DNA from: Sphingobacterium deserti
Lineage (GTDB): Bacteria; Bacteroidota; Bacteroidia; Sphingobacteriales; Sphingobacteriaceae
Reading direction: 5' to 3'
Assembly: GCF_000757725.1 (NCBI RefSeq)
Contig: NZ_JJMU01000002.1
Coordinates: 124,001 to 188,000 of the forward strand
Length of the DNA: 64,000 nucleotides
Shown here: positions 19,172 to 26,744 of the stretch, piece by piece
Position numbering within the stretch: the stretch's first letter is position 1
Layout: each line of letters opens with the position of its first letter
Translations under genes and position numbers: made by a program
Notes under the pieces: model-generated
Seen by the model: only the letters and a program-made list of their open reading frames with translations
Told to the model about the DNA's origin: nothing
The model's database searches: none

Positions 19172-19271
19172 GTATTAAAGCACCTAGTACCACCTATATC
19201 AATTGGGCTTCTCGTAGTTTTTACCGAACTTTCGGGCAGAAATTAGCAAAACACGAAGACACAATATATCC

Positions 19272-20285
19272 ATGTATAAGCATAGATTTTATTTTGTACT
19301 ACAACATACCATGATCAACAGCATATTCATAGGAAAATCCCGCCAAAAACACTTAAAGATCGATAAACAGATACTTGCTAGGTACTATCCAAGCCTACAA
19401 TTTGAAACTGTCGACAATCTGATAACTTATCTGGACTATGAAGATAGTGTTTCTAAAAAAAAATATGAATACCACAAATTTGATCTTATCGAGGAAGACG
19501 TGCTACGTAAGTTAGATACGTTATTTTACATGGTATTTTTAAAAACACAGTTTGAGTATGAGAATGATTTTCTATTTGGAATGAGATCTATCGTACCCAA
19601 AAATGACTTTGATTACAATGAGAAGTCGATTTTAGAAAGTAAAATCTTCTTTATTCAGCACGCCAAAGAATTCCATGTTCGCTTATTGGAACTATTTTTA
19701 TGGAGAAACTCCGATTTGAGTAACGTATCTATGACTTTGATTAAAAACAATAGTTCAGATCTAAAAATGCCAAAGCTCAAAATCGCTCGTTTTGCATTAG
19801 AAAAACGGATTATAGATAATGAGATATACATACACTTAACGGAGTATCTAAATAGTCCATATGCTAATGCTCAATACTTTCTAGGAAAAATTGACGAAAT
19901 AAAGCCGGAAGATATAGAACATCACTTAACACAATTGGAAGCTATGCTTGATACTACAAATTCATTGTTAGCAGATTTTAAACAAAAATCAATTGAGGAG
20001 AACAATCGCAAAAAGAAGGTTAAAAGCGATACGCGAGCATTTAATATTTATCGAGGTCGAAGCGCTAAACTTGCCTTTCAAAGGCATGTATATGATTTTG
20101 TTAAGGAATATTTTGAAGGCGAGGGATTGAAGTTTGAGAATAGCACGAGAAAATCCGCAACTAACGCGAGGTACGGCAAACTTTTCACCTATCAGATGCT
20201 TGCCCAATTGGGATTCATAGATTCTAAAGTAATTAATCGCCACAAGACAATAGCGACAAGAGAAAGCTATATAGCTAATTTATGA
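19272..20285 (+). CDS. Uncharacterised element protein (337 aa)
   Basis: I do not recognise this protein. It is rich in Lys, Glu, Tyr and Phe and reads as mostly helical, with a possible coiled segment at about 220-255 (HLTQLEAMLDTTNSLLADF then KQKSIEENNRKKK). The C-terminal 70 residues (AKLAFQRHVYDFVKEYFEGE onward) are basic and could bind DNA. It has no signal peptide or membrane segment. It sits between the integrase and the helicase-like gene, the place where accessory or regulatory genes (for example RteC-like) are found in Bacteroidota elements, but I could not match RteC motifs. An internal ATG at residue 14 is an alternative start. Confidence 0.6.
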   Translation: MYKHRFYFVLQHTMINSIFIGKSRQKHLKIDKQILARYYPSLQFETVDNLITYLDYEDSVSKKKYEYHKFDLIEEDVLRKLDTLFYMVFLKTQFEYENDFLFGMRSIVPKNDFDYNEKSILESKIFFIQHAKEFHVRLLELFLWRNSDLSNVSMTLIKNNSSDLKMPKLKIARFALEKRIIDNEIYIHLTEYLNSPYANAQYFLGKIDEIKPEDIEHHLTQLEAMLDTTNSLLADFKQKSIEENNRKKKVKSDTRAFNIYRGRSAKLAFQRHVYDFVKEYFEGEGLKFENSTRKSATNARYGKLFTYQMLAQLGFIDSKVINRHKTIATRESYIANL

Positions 20286-20471
20286 TCTTGTGCGTGATAA
20301 ATAATTTAAAAAAATATGCGATTCTGTATCAAATCGTAGCTCACCTTCCATACCCCTTCAAGTGAGGTATAATCTTTACGCGCAATGAAATCAGACATAT
20401 ATTTGTTGCATAAATAACAAAGTTCTCCGCGGGAACGTCGTCTAATGTGAATAATTTAAAACAACAAATTT

Positions 20472-20858
20472 ATGCTAAAGTACAACGAATTAAAAAAACA
20501 AGCCTTAGGCTCAACAATCGTAAAAACGGTTTTCGGTACACAAGATTTCCTAGCAATTATAGATGGTAAAAAATTTACAGAACAGCTTATAAGCTGTATC
20601 CCATATGATCAGGATAAAGTTGCACTATGCCTAGATCAGATGACTAAAGGACTAAAACTTCACATCTCGATAATGTCAAATTTAGACAGAAAGAAAAATA
20701 TTAATTACTTCCATGTCAGCATAAGGTCTGAAAACGGTAGTCGTGGTTACAAACTGCCGGACATCGAGGGGATTTCCAAATTGATTGACATATATATCGA
20801 AGGCAAACATAAAATAGATCTCAATCTAGAGGATGTGTACAATGCTGTCATAGATTGA
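20472..20858 (+). CDS. Uncharacterised small protein (128 aa)
   Basis: A 128-residue cytoplasmic protein of unknown family. It begins with an ATG and has alternating helix and strand: TIVKTVFGTQDFLAIIDGKK (about 15-35), KGLKLHISIMSNLDRKKNIN (about 60-80), and NYFHVSIRSENGSRGYKLPD after that. The C terminus is acidic. It lies 187 bp after the previous gene and is followed by a hairpin at 20881-20905. The low-complexity flanks and codon use match the rest of the element. It could be a small regulator or anti-restriction type protein; there is no motif to support either. Confidence 0.55.
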   Translation: MLKYNELKKQALGSTIVKTVFGTQDFLAIIDGKKFTEQLISCIPYDQDKVALCLDQMTKGLKLHISIMSNLDRKKNINYFHVSIRSENGSRGYKLPDIEGISKLIDIYIEGKHKIDLNLEDVYNAVID

Positions 20859-20880
20859 TAAATACTAATCATTAATCGTC

Positions 20881-20905
20881 GTTCAGAGGAGGCGCCCCTC
20901 TGAAC
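20881..20905 (+). terminator. GC-rich hairpin between element genes
   Basis: GTTCAGAGG and CCTCTGAAC form a nine-base perfect stem around AGGCGCC. There is no T run after it, so it may attenuate rather than end transcription before the helicase-like gene. Confidence 0.45.
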
Positions 20906-20960
20906 TAAATTCAAGTATAATTAAATATTTTTTAACACAGACTAGGTGAATAAAACACCT

Positions 20961-22799
20961 ATGTATAAAAATCACGCGATGAAAAAGAAATTAATTTTAA
21001 TAGTTAAAAACAAACACCTTAAAGATATACTCGATAGCATTCCATCGAATTGCATTTTAGTAAAGGTTTTGACTGGTATTGGTGCCACTCATCTAGAGAT
21101 CATAACGCATAGGCACTCCATTATTATAGAGCCTAACGTGCCCGTAATTAAGGGAAAGAAAAAGAAACATAAAGGCAAGATACTTGGCGTACATGAAGGA
21201 ATCTATCTACCGCAGATCGTCAGTTACCTGAAAGACCCGAAGGTGACGTATAAAAAGATCATGACTACGCCTGAATCATTTCACAAGGTGAAGGAGGCAA
21301 TAGCAGAGGTCGGCATGGATATGTACCAAGAATTTTTCTTGATGTTTGATGAATGCGACCGCACAAGCAAAGATGTTGACTTTCGTACGGATATCATCCT
21401 ACCTATGGAAGACTTCTTTAAATTCGAGTCGAAAGCTTTTGTATCAGCAACAGCCACTATACCTAGCGATCCACGCTTCAAAAATCAGAACTTCGAGATA
21501 TTGGAAGTAGTTCCCGATTTTGACTACGCTAAGCAATTAGACTTGATTCAGACCAACAATCCGTTTGCTGCGCTGAAAAAATTACTGCACGAGGATATAA
21601 CAGTAAAAGAAGACGAGCAGATCTTTATCTTCTTAAACAGTACCGTCGGTATCATGTCCGTCATAGAACAACTGGAGATACAGAAGCAATCTGCAATATT
21701 TTGCTCGAGTAACAGTGCTGAAAAAGTTAAGAGCAGTGCCGATTTAACGGTACATTACGACATAGACGAGCGCAAGTTTAAAAAGTATAACTTTCTTACG
21801 AGTCGGTTTTATTCTGCAGTAGATATCAATGTCGTTACAGAACCTCATGTAATTATGCTCACCGATCTAAAAATTGCAGAGCACACCATGATAGATCCGT
21901 ATTCCGATCTGATACAAATTCCAGGCAGATTCCGTGGTATTGACCTAGCATCTCTAACTTACATCACAAATCACGACACCGAGATACATTACAGAACACC
22001 GAATGAGGCTAAAGCATATTTAAATGGGTGTAAGGAAACGTACAAAACTATCCAATCGCTACGCGACGTAAGTACCAACGATGGATCGAAAGAAACACTG
22101 ACGGAAGCATTAAATCGTATTTCGTATGCGCGATTTGTTAAGGACGACGGAAGATTAAATTACTTCATGGTTGAAAACTATCTTCAAAAAGAAGAACTAA
22201 AATCGCACTTCACGGATCCAGAGCTATTAAGAAATGCTTTAAGATCGGAGCACTTGACTAAGCAATTTACATTAAATACGAAAGACTATCTTGTTGCTTT
22301 AGATAGTTTCTACCCTCGGGTAAAAGGTGTAAAAAACTATATTGACATTGTGCGCAGTATAGCAGATCGCCTCGACGACATTTACAGCCCAACGCCGGAA
22401 GGTTTCTTTATAGACTTTAAAGAAGAGGCTCTCGATCAGCTAAAGAAAAAGCATCCCGATGTAATCGATGCATATCACAAGATTGGAAAAGAACAGCTTT
22501 GTAAAATCGCCTACTCAAAAAAACATATTGCTGATGCGATAGTGAAGTATGACAAGGAACATACTGGAGCCAGTAATTATGACTTTTTGGATGAACTGAA
22601 CTCTACATTTAGCACCAATGAGTTCTATTCGACTGAAATGATTAGAAGTACGTTTAGAAGCTTGGTGGAGAAGTACAATTTGCCTTATTGCAATAAGAAG
22701 AAATACATGACAGATTTCAGTCGGTTTTTCAGGCTTAGCAGCAGAACATCGCGAAGTAAGGTGAAAGGCCATGTGATCTTGGAAAGAGTCTTCAATTAA
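20961..22799 (+). CDS. Superfamily 2 helicase-like protein with aberrant Walker A
   Basis: A protein of about 612 residues from the ATG at 20961 (a GTG at 20946 and an ATG at 20979 are alternatives). It has the motif order of a DEAD/DEAH helicase: GIGATHLE in the P-loop position (about 39-46), then LMFDECDR (Walker B, DECD at 130-133), then VSATAT (motif III, 162-166), and LIQIPGRFRG like motif VI (317-325). The P-loop lacks the invariant Lys-Thr, so the protein may bind nucleotide differently or be an inactive derivative. The C-terminal 270 residues are helical without a known domain. By position it is the likely replication protein of the element. It should act in the cytoplasm on the element DNA, but catalysis is unproven. 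Confidence 0.65.
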   Translation: MYKNHAMKKKLILIVKNKHLKDILDSIPSNCILVKVLTGIGATHLEIITHRHSIIIEPNVPVIKGKKKKHKGKILGVHEGIYLPQIVSYLKDPKVTYKKIMTTPESFHKVKEAIAEVGMDMYQEFFLMFDECDRTSKDVDFRTDIILPMEDFFKFESKAFVSATATIPSDPRFKNQNFEILEVVPDFDYAKQLDLIQTNNPFAALKKLLHEDITVKEDEQIFIFLNSTVGIMSVIEQLEIQKQSAIFCSSNSAEKVKSSADLTVHYDIDERKFKKYNFLTSRFYSAVDINVVTEPHVIMLTDLKIAEHTMIDPYSDLIQIPGRFRGIDLASLTYITNHDTEIHYRTPNEAKAYLNGCKETYKTIQSLRDVSTNDGSKETLTEALNRISYARFVKDDGRLNYFMVENYLQKEELKSHFTDPELLRNALRSEHLTKQFTLNTKDYLVALDSFYPRVKGVKNYIDIVRSIADRLDDIYSPTPEGFFIDFKEEALDQLKKKHPDVIDAYHKIGKEQLCKIAYSKKHIADAIVKYDKEHTGASNYDFLDELNSTFSTNEFYSTEMIRSTFRSLVEKYNLPYCNKKKYMTDFSRFFRLSSRTSRSKVKGHVILERVFN

Positions 22800-23329
22800 G
22801 CGAACATGGCACGGTAGATCGTTAGTCCATGATATTTTATAGGTTTAAGCCTGTTAATATTGTGGACTACGATTTTGCATCTTTCTACCCATTTAAGTAA
22901 ATAGTCGGATCAACGTACTCCAATTTCCCGACTATCTGTTGAGACTAGAGTTAACTAACAGACTCACTTCAAACATCTTACCCATTACTTTCTTTATCAT
23001 CGAGCTTCATACAGAAGCCCTTTTTAGATAATCGAAAATCTCACCTAAACCATTCAATAAACTGACTTACCGCACTTTACTTTTAAATGGTAAGTGGCCT
23101 GAATTGCTTTTAATACATAATGCCTCAAAAATACACCTGAACCCACTCTATTATTTTCAGATGACATTTGCACATACGCTGCCTCAGAAAATTTCAATTA
23201 TATAAAATTTAATCCACGGATTTCTAATAGCCCCCACCTTTGTATATACAAGCACACCAAGCCTATCCATCAAACAATCCCCTCAGGTTAACTTGAGAGA
23301 ATTCATTTTATTAACAAACCTTAAAGCTC
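22800..23329. other. 530-bp non-coding stretch inside the element
   Basis: I see no gene-length frame. One 23-codon frame (22829-22900) encodes VDYDFASFYPF, which resembles motif A of family B DNA polymerases, but stop codons follow at once; it may be chance or a remnant. The rest is AT-rich with a possible promoter region before the RadC-like gene. Confidence 0.4.
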
Positions 23330-23791
23330 ATGAAAAAACAAAGTATCATCTCCAACGTGGCGGAGATCAAAGTGCAATTTTTGCCTAGTTTCAAGCCCTC
23401 AGAACGACCAACTATTAAAGAATCTACACATGCTTATTCCGTATTAAAAACGCAGTGGGACGAAGGTCTAATGCAGTTCTTGGAAGAGTTCAAAGTGATC
23501 CTCCTAAACAACGCTAATCATGTGCTCGGCGTAGTTGATATCGCAATGGGAGGCAAAGACTCCGTTATGGTTGATCTACGTATCATATTTTCGATTGCGT
23601 TGACAGCATCCGCATCAAAAATAATAATGGCACACAACCATCCTTCCGGCAGATTATCACCAAGCGGACATGATCGCGCACTTACAAAAAAAGCCATTGA
23701 AGCAGGAAAGCTCTTGGATATCGAAGTCTGTGACCATATTATTCTGACTGCTGAATCATACTACAGCATGAGAGACAACGGAGACATGTAA
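23330..23791 (+). CDS. RadC-like JAB/MPN domain protein
   Basis: A 153-residue protein matching the C-terminal JAB (MPN+) domain of RadC without the N-terminal helix-hairpin-helix part. The metal-binding motif is complete: HNHPSGRLSPSGHD (His-x-His, Ser and Asp, about residues 103-116), preceded by VILLNNANHVLGVVDIAMGG, and then a strand ending VCDHIIL. RadC-like JAB proteins are frequent in mobile elements of Bacteroidota; their biochemical role is unclear despite the old name of DNA repair protein. It is 20 bp upstream of the small membrane protein gene and could be co-transcribed with it. Confidence 0.9.
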   Translation: MKKQSIISNVAEIKVQFLPSFKPSERPTIKESTHAYSVLKTQWDEGLMQFLEEFKVILLNNANHVLGVVDIAMGGKDSVMVDLRIIFSIALTASASKIIMAHNHPSGRLSPSGHDRALTKKAIEAGKLLDIEVCDHIILTAESYYSMRDNGDM

Positions 23792-23811
23792 CCATTTAAA
23801 ATATAGGCTTA

Positions 23812-24006
23812 ATGAAATCAAACCAAAAATCTGTATCAACTATTGGATCAATAACTATGTGGATCGTATCTTTGATAGCTTTCCTAGTTGTGATGGAAGT
23901 TGTCATACAGATAATAAGCTCCATACTGGCAATGGTATTTATCATTATGATTGTCGTCATTACAGTCGGCTTTATCGCAGTGGTAATTAATAGTATTGTG
24001 AAATAG
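23812..24006 (+). CDS. Small two-pass membrane protein
   Basis: A 64-residue protein. Residues 14-35 and 37-60 are strongly hydrophobic, so most of it is membrane-embedded; the N-terminal ten residues are polar. It starts 20 bp after the RadC-like stop and ends at a TAG, then a hairpin (24028-24076) follows. No family is recognised. Small hydrophobic proteins in defence islands are sometimes toxins or membrane effectors, but nothing here proves that. The opposite strand is also open over this stretch, which is a reason for caution about the call. Confidence 0.5.
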   Translation: MKSNQKSVSTIGSITMWIVSLIAFLVVMEVVIQIISSILAMVFIIMIVVITVGFIAVVINSIVK

Positions 24007-24027
24007 CAATTATCATAAATGAAATTT

Positions 24028-24076
24028 TCAAACATCTTCGCTCTGAAACTATTGACGGTTTCCGCTAGATGTTTGA
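24028..24076 (+). terminator. Terminator-like compound hairpin
   Basis: TCAAACATCT (24028-24037) pairs perfectly with AGATGTTTGA (24067-24076), with a smaller GAAAC/GTTTC hairpin inside the loop. It lies 22 bp after the small membrane protein gene; no T run follows. Confidence 0.45.
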
Positions 24077-24174
24077 AATTTCAATATTGTGTGCTATATT
24101 TCAAATGAACTTTGAAGTTCCATTATTCTACTAAAGATGCTATCTTTATTCACGACTTAAATCCGAGATTGCTT

Positions 24175-24690
24175 ATGACGGCACAAACTTCAGAATCGTT
24201 TATTTACAAGGGCAAACGATTGGTGGGACTTTGTAGTGAACCTTTACGGTCATATCTTGATAAAAATGGTATCGAATGGCAAGGAGGGTGCTCTGCTTGC
24301 TGGCGAGGATATGAGGGCAGTTGGAAAGTGGATGATGACGGAAGATTATATTTATACAACTTGCAAGGGGTCCATCTGATTATAAAAAGTGATAAACGAG
24401 CAATATCCTTCAATCACGAGATAGACGTAAGCACATTGTTCCCTAATAAAAATCATGTTTTCGCAGAATGGTATTCAGGTGAAGTAAAACTTGTTGAAAA
24501 AATTATTTTTGAACATGGTGACTATTACCATGATAACTATCCGAAGATCTATACCCTCACTTTCGAAAATGGAATATTGATCAAAGAAAATTTAATGGTC
24601 AATCAGAATCTTGTAAAAGGAGATTCAATTTTCTCCAGATTCATTAAACAAACCATTTCACAAATAAGTCAAACAATCTTTAAAAAATAA
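24175..24690 (+). CDS. Uncharacterised protein, 'WRGY' type
   Basis: About 171 residues from the ATG at 24175. A TTG at 24112 extends it by 21 residues, but upstream of that there is a stop. The sequence begins MTAQTSESFIYKGKRL, then EPLRSYL, and has ACWRGYEGSWKVDDDGRLYL, a set of motifs I recall from small hypothetical proteins of Proteobacteria and Bacteroidota that start near MTAQ. That recollection is why I prefer the ATG. It also has LFPNKNHVFAEWYSGEVKLV, a beta-rich stretch with conserved aromatics. No catalytic residues are evident. It stands alone between the membrane protein gene and the structured RNA region. Confidence 0.6.
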   Translation: MTAQTSESFIYKGKRLVGLCSEPLRSYLDKNGIEWQGGCSACWRGYEGSWKVDDDGRLYLYNLQGVHLIIKSDKRAISFNHEIDVSTLFPNKNHVFAEWYSGEVKLVEKIIFEHGDYYHDNYPKIYTLTFENGILIKENLMVNQNLVKGDSIFSRFIKQTISQISQTIFKK

Positions 24691-24774
24691 TAAAGTACAT
24701 TATACTGCTATGCTTTATTTAAATATCTTTGCAGTACTTATTGAAAATTAAGCGTTAGCTCAAAGTTCTTGTAA

Positions 24775-24930
24775 GAAGGAAGCCTAGGAAACTCTCTGAA
24801 TTACACGTCAAGGACAGTAAAGGTTGACGTTCCATGCATATGCGTGGGACGTAACCTATCTGTTGTATGTGTAAGGCCTTCCTAGGCGCCTCTTCCTGCA
24901 ATAGCTCTAGGTTATAGTCCCACGCTTATA
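24775..24930 (+). ncRNA. Candidate structured RNA with competing stems
   Basis: An outer stem GCCTAGGAA/TTCCTAGGC (24782-24790 with 24879-24887, nine perfect pairs) encloses a long hairpin AGGTT-ACGTTCCAT / GTGGGACGT-AACCT (24821-24857). The 3' arm of that hairpin (GCGTGGGAC and TAACCT) can instead pair with GTCCCACGC and AGGTTA at 24909-24925. So there are two mutually exclusive folds. No protein frame explains the sequence. It ends about 47 bp before an exported-protein gene. It may be a cis-regulatory leader, a small RNA or an origin of transfer. The strand is assigned from the downstream gene. Confidence 0.45.
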
Positions 24931-24976
24931 TTATTAACCTTCCGAATCGGGACTAGCCGGAGCCAACACTTAAATA

Positions 24977-25564
24977 ATGTTTAAGACTAAAATTCTTTTG
25001 TTTCTGCTATTTGGGCTACTATCATTCGAGCTTGATGCTCAATCAATTTTTGATTCCATGACTTATAAGGCCTTGCCACCGACTCAGGCAATTCCTATAA
25101 CACCTATGCCGAGTCTCCCACCTCTAGAAGACAAACTTAAGGGAGAATACTATCAACGTAAATCTATAGAACTGTACGAGAAGCGTCTTGAGAATGAAGC
25201 TCGAGCACTTAAATTACAAGAACAAAATATCTCAAATAAACGTGTAAATAATAAAGAATTATATGAAATCCAAAGCTTTCGTACAGTAACAAAATCTAAC
25301 GGAGATTTCATTTCCAGCTCAATGTCGCATAATTCTACTCTCGAGATAGTTGACAATAAGTATGTTAAATTAGATATTCCTAAATTAGACCTTAAAGACG
25401 TTTTTATTATTGAAGAAGAGTTAGTTGTGGATGATTTACCGGTCTATAAATTAAGTGGAAGTGAAGATTACATATTCATATTGGACTCAGATAATGAAAA
25501 AGTATTATTGGGGTTAGTTCTAGATGGATTAACTCATAATTATATATTGACACTTTTGTTGTGA
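24977..25564 (+). CDS. Exported protein of unknown function
   Basis: A 195-residue protein with a signal peptide (about 1-21, cleaved after DAQ). After it comes a proline-rich stretch (ITPMPSLPPLEDKL, about 40-53) and a charged helix of about 40 residues (YYQRKSIELYEKRLENEARA onward), likely a coiled coil. The C-terminal half is beta-rich and ends in a hydrophobic strand. No domain is recognised. It lies just after the structured RNA region and before a terminator, and is the last plus-strand gene of the element. It may be an envelope protein carried as cargo. Confidence 0.6.
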   Translation: MFKTKILLFLLFGLLSFELDAQSIFDSMTYKALPPTQAIPITPMPSLPPLEDKLKGEYYQRKSIELYEKRLENEARALKLQEQNISNKRVNNKELYEIQSFRTVTKSNGDFISSSMSHNSTLEIVDNKYVKLDIPKLDLKDVFIIEEELVVDDLPVYKLSGSEDYIFILDSDNEKVLLGLVLDGLTHNYILTLLL

Positions 25565-25568
25565 TCGA

Positions 25569-25603
25569 TAGTAAGGTGGTAGTTACCAGCTGCCACCTTG
25601 CTA
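25569..25603. terminator. Terminator after the exported protein gene
   Basis: TAG-AAGGTGG and CCACCTT-CTA pair with one mismatch around TAGTTACCAGCTG, five bases after the stop. It lies between plus-strand cargo and the minus-strand defence genes and may serve both. Confidence 0.7.
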
Positions 25604-25675
25604 TATTGTGCCGATGTTTGCAAATGAATACTTCAGAGTTTGGATTTTAATAACTATACTATCTAAGTAAGAGGA

Positions 25676-25867
25676 TTAAAGATTGTGATTCAATAGACCC
25701 TCCTTTCCATCTTTGCGAATTAACACAGTAGACTTCTTGTCGGTTTTAGGGAATTGCATAACCGATCCATATGGAAAATAATGTGAAAAAATTACTAAAC
25801 GATACTCTAACATATAAAAAGGCAATAAAGATAATACCTTGCTAGGATGTTTACTGAGCACCTTCAA
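25676..25867 (-). CDS. Possible small protein behind ariB-like gene
   Basis: A 63-codon frame on the minus strand beginning with TTG at 25867, whose start overlaps the stop of the upstream gene (TTGA). The translation has a hydrophobic/aromatic first half and a basic end (LIRKDGKEGLL). I recognise no family. The coupled start and same strand argue for translation, but the rare start codon, short length and absence of a known partner at this place in PARIS systems argue against it. Confidence 0.22.
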   Translation of the reverse strand: MKVLSKHPSKVLSLLPFYMLEYRLVIFSHYFPYGSVMQFPKTDKKSTVLIRKDGKEGLLNHNL

Positions 25868-26742
25868 TTTGCACTATTCAAAAATGAGGTTATGTCGGTT
25901 TTTAAAAATAATAATGAATCAAACTTGCTGTAACAAGCAATTCGATACGAAAAAGAATCTATAGTTCTGGAACCAATGCCATACATAAACTCGATGATTT
26001 GTTTCAACATTTTTAAAATAAATTTTCCAGGGAAATGAATTAGACAGCTACTTTCAGCATCTAAATTGAACTTAGCTTTGATTTGAGTTAACTGCGGACG
26101 AACCTTCAATCTTTTATCAACCTTGTTAAGTTCCAATGCTACATCTTCAAGATACTCATCGAGCGAATTCTGCTTTAGTATAAAGCAGCCGTCCGAAAAA
26201 TCAAAAAATCGTTCAAAGCTAACGGAAATATTACTCAATCTCGGGCACCGACTTTGAACTAGTAAAAAAATATAAATTAGATCTTCCAGGGCAGAACCTA
26301 TAGAACTAATTAAATTATCTATGTTAAGGGTTCGTAAAATAACACTCCTTTTTAACCTTGGTTTCTCGCTAATTATATACTCGACAATCGCATCTAATTC
26401 AAATAGATAATTTTCGATAGAATATCTGTTTAAATAAAAAAGATTGGAAAGATTCGTCTTCCTTCCAAATAAATCATCAAAATCTTTGTCCACCAAATAA
26501 ACTTTCGTCTTGTCGCCAATATTTTTTTCACACTCATCGATGACGTTATCCTTACCGTTAAGCGGAAATATTTTTTCAATCCTGATATCCGGAAAAAGGT
26601 TGCATAAAATTCTGTGATAGAAATTCTCTTGGTCACTATCTTCAATATAAAATGAGACATCATTAAATTGTATAAAAAAGATATCTTCGGCAAATCTATA
26701 ACTTTCGTTCTTTTCAGGAATGCTATCCTCAATTGAAATCAT
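25864..26742 (-). CDS. DUF4435 TOPRIM-like protein, probable AriB effector
   Basis: A 292-residue protein with the features of DUF4435: FYIEDSDQENFY (Glu34), VYLVDKDFDD with Asp85, Asp87 and Asp89, and RYSIENYLFE (about 107-115). The acidic residues form the metal site of an OLD/TOPRIM-type nuclease fold. In PARIS systems the DUF4435 protein AriB is held by the ATPase AriA and released on sensing anti-restriction proteins; AriB then cuts tRNA and halts growth. Here it follows the ATPase gene with only two bases between, so the two are made together. The pairing supports the PARIS-like call; a different ATPase/DUF4435 defence pair is possible. The C-terminal half is helical and less conserved. 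Confidence 0.72.
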   Translation of the reverse strand: MISIEDSIPEKNESYRFAEDIFFIQFNDVSFYIEDSDQENFYHRILCNLFPDIRIEKIFPLNGKDNVIDECEKNIGDKTKVYLVDKDFDDLFGRKTNLSNLFYLNRYSIENYLFELDAIVEYIISEKPRLKRSVILRTLNIDNLISSIGSALEDLIYIFLLVQSRCPRLSNISVSFERFFDFSDGCFILKQNSLDEYLEDVALELNKVDKRLKVRPQLTQIKAKFNLDAESSCLIHFPGKFILKMLKQIIEFMYGIGSRTIDSFSYRIACYSKFDSLLFLKTDITSFLNSAN

Positions 26743-26744
26743 AA

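Noticed and set aside
19272..20285. RteC-type regulator
   Set aside because: Position fits but I could not see RteC-like motifs; left as unknown.
24775..24930. tmRNA, RNase P RNA or retron msr-msd
   Set aside because: No tRNA-like ends or tag reading frame, no RNase P consensus, and no reverse transcriptase gene nearby.
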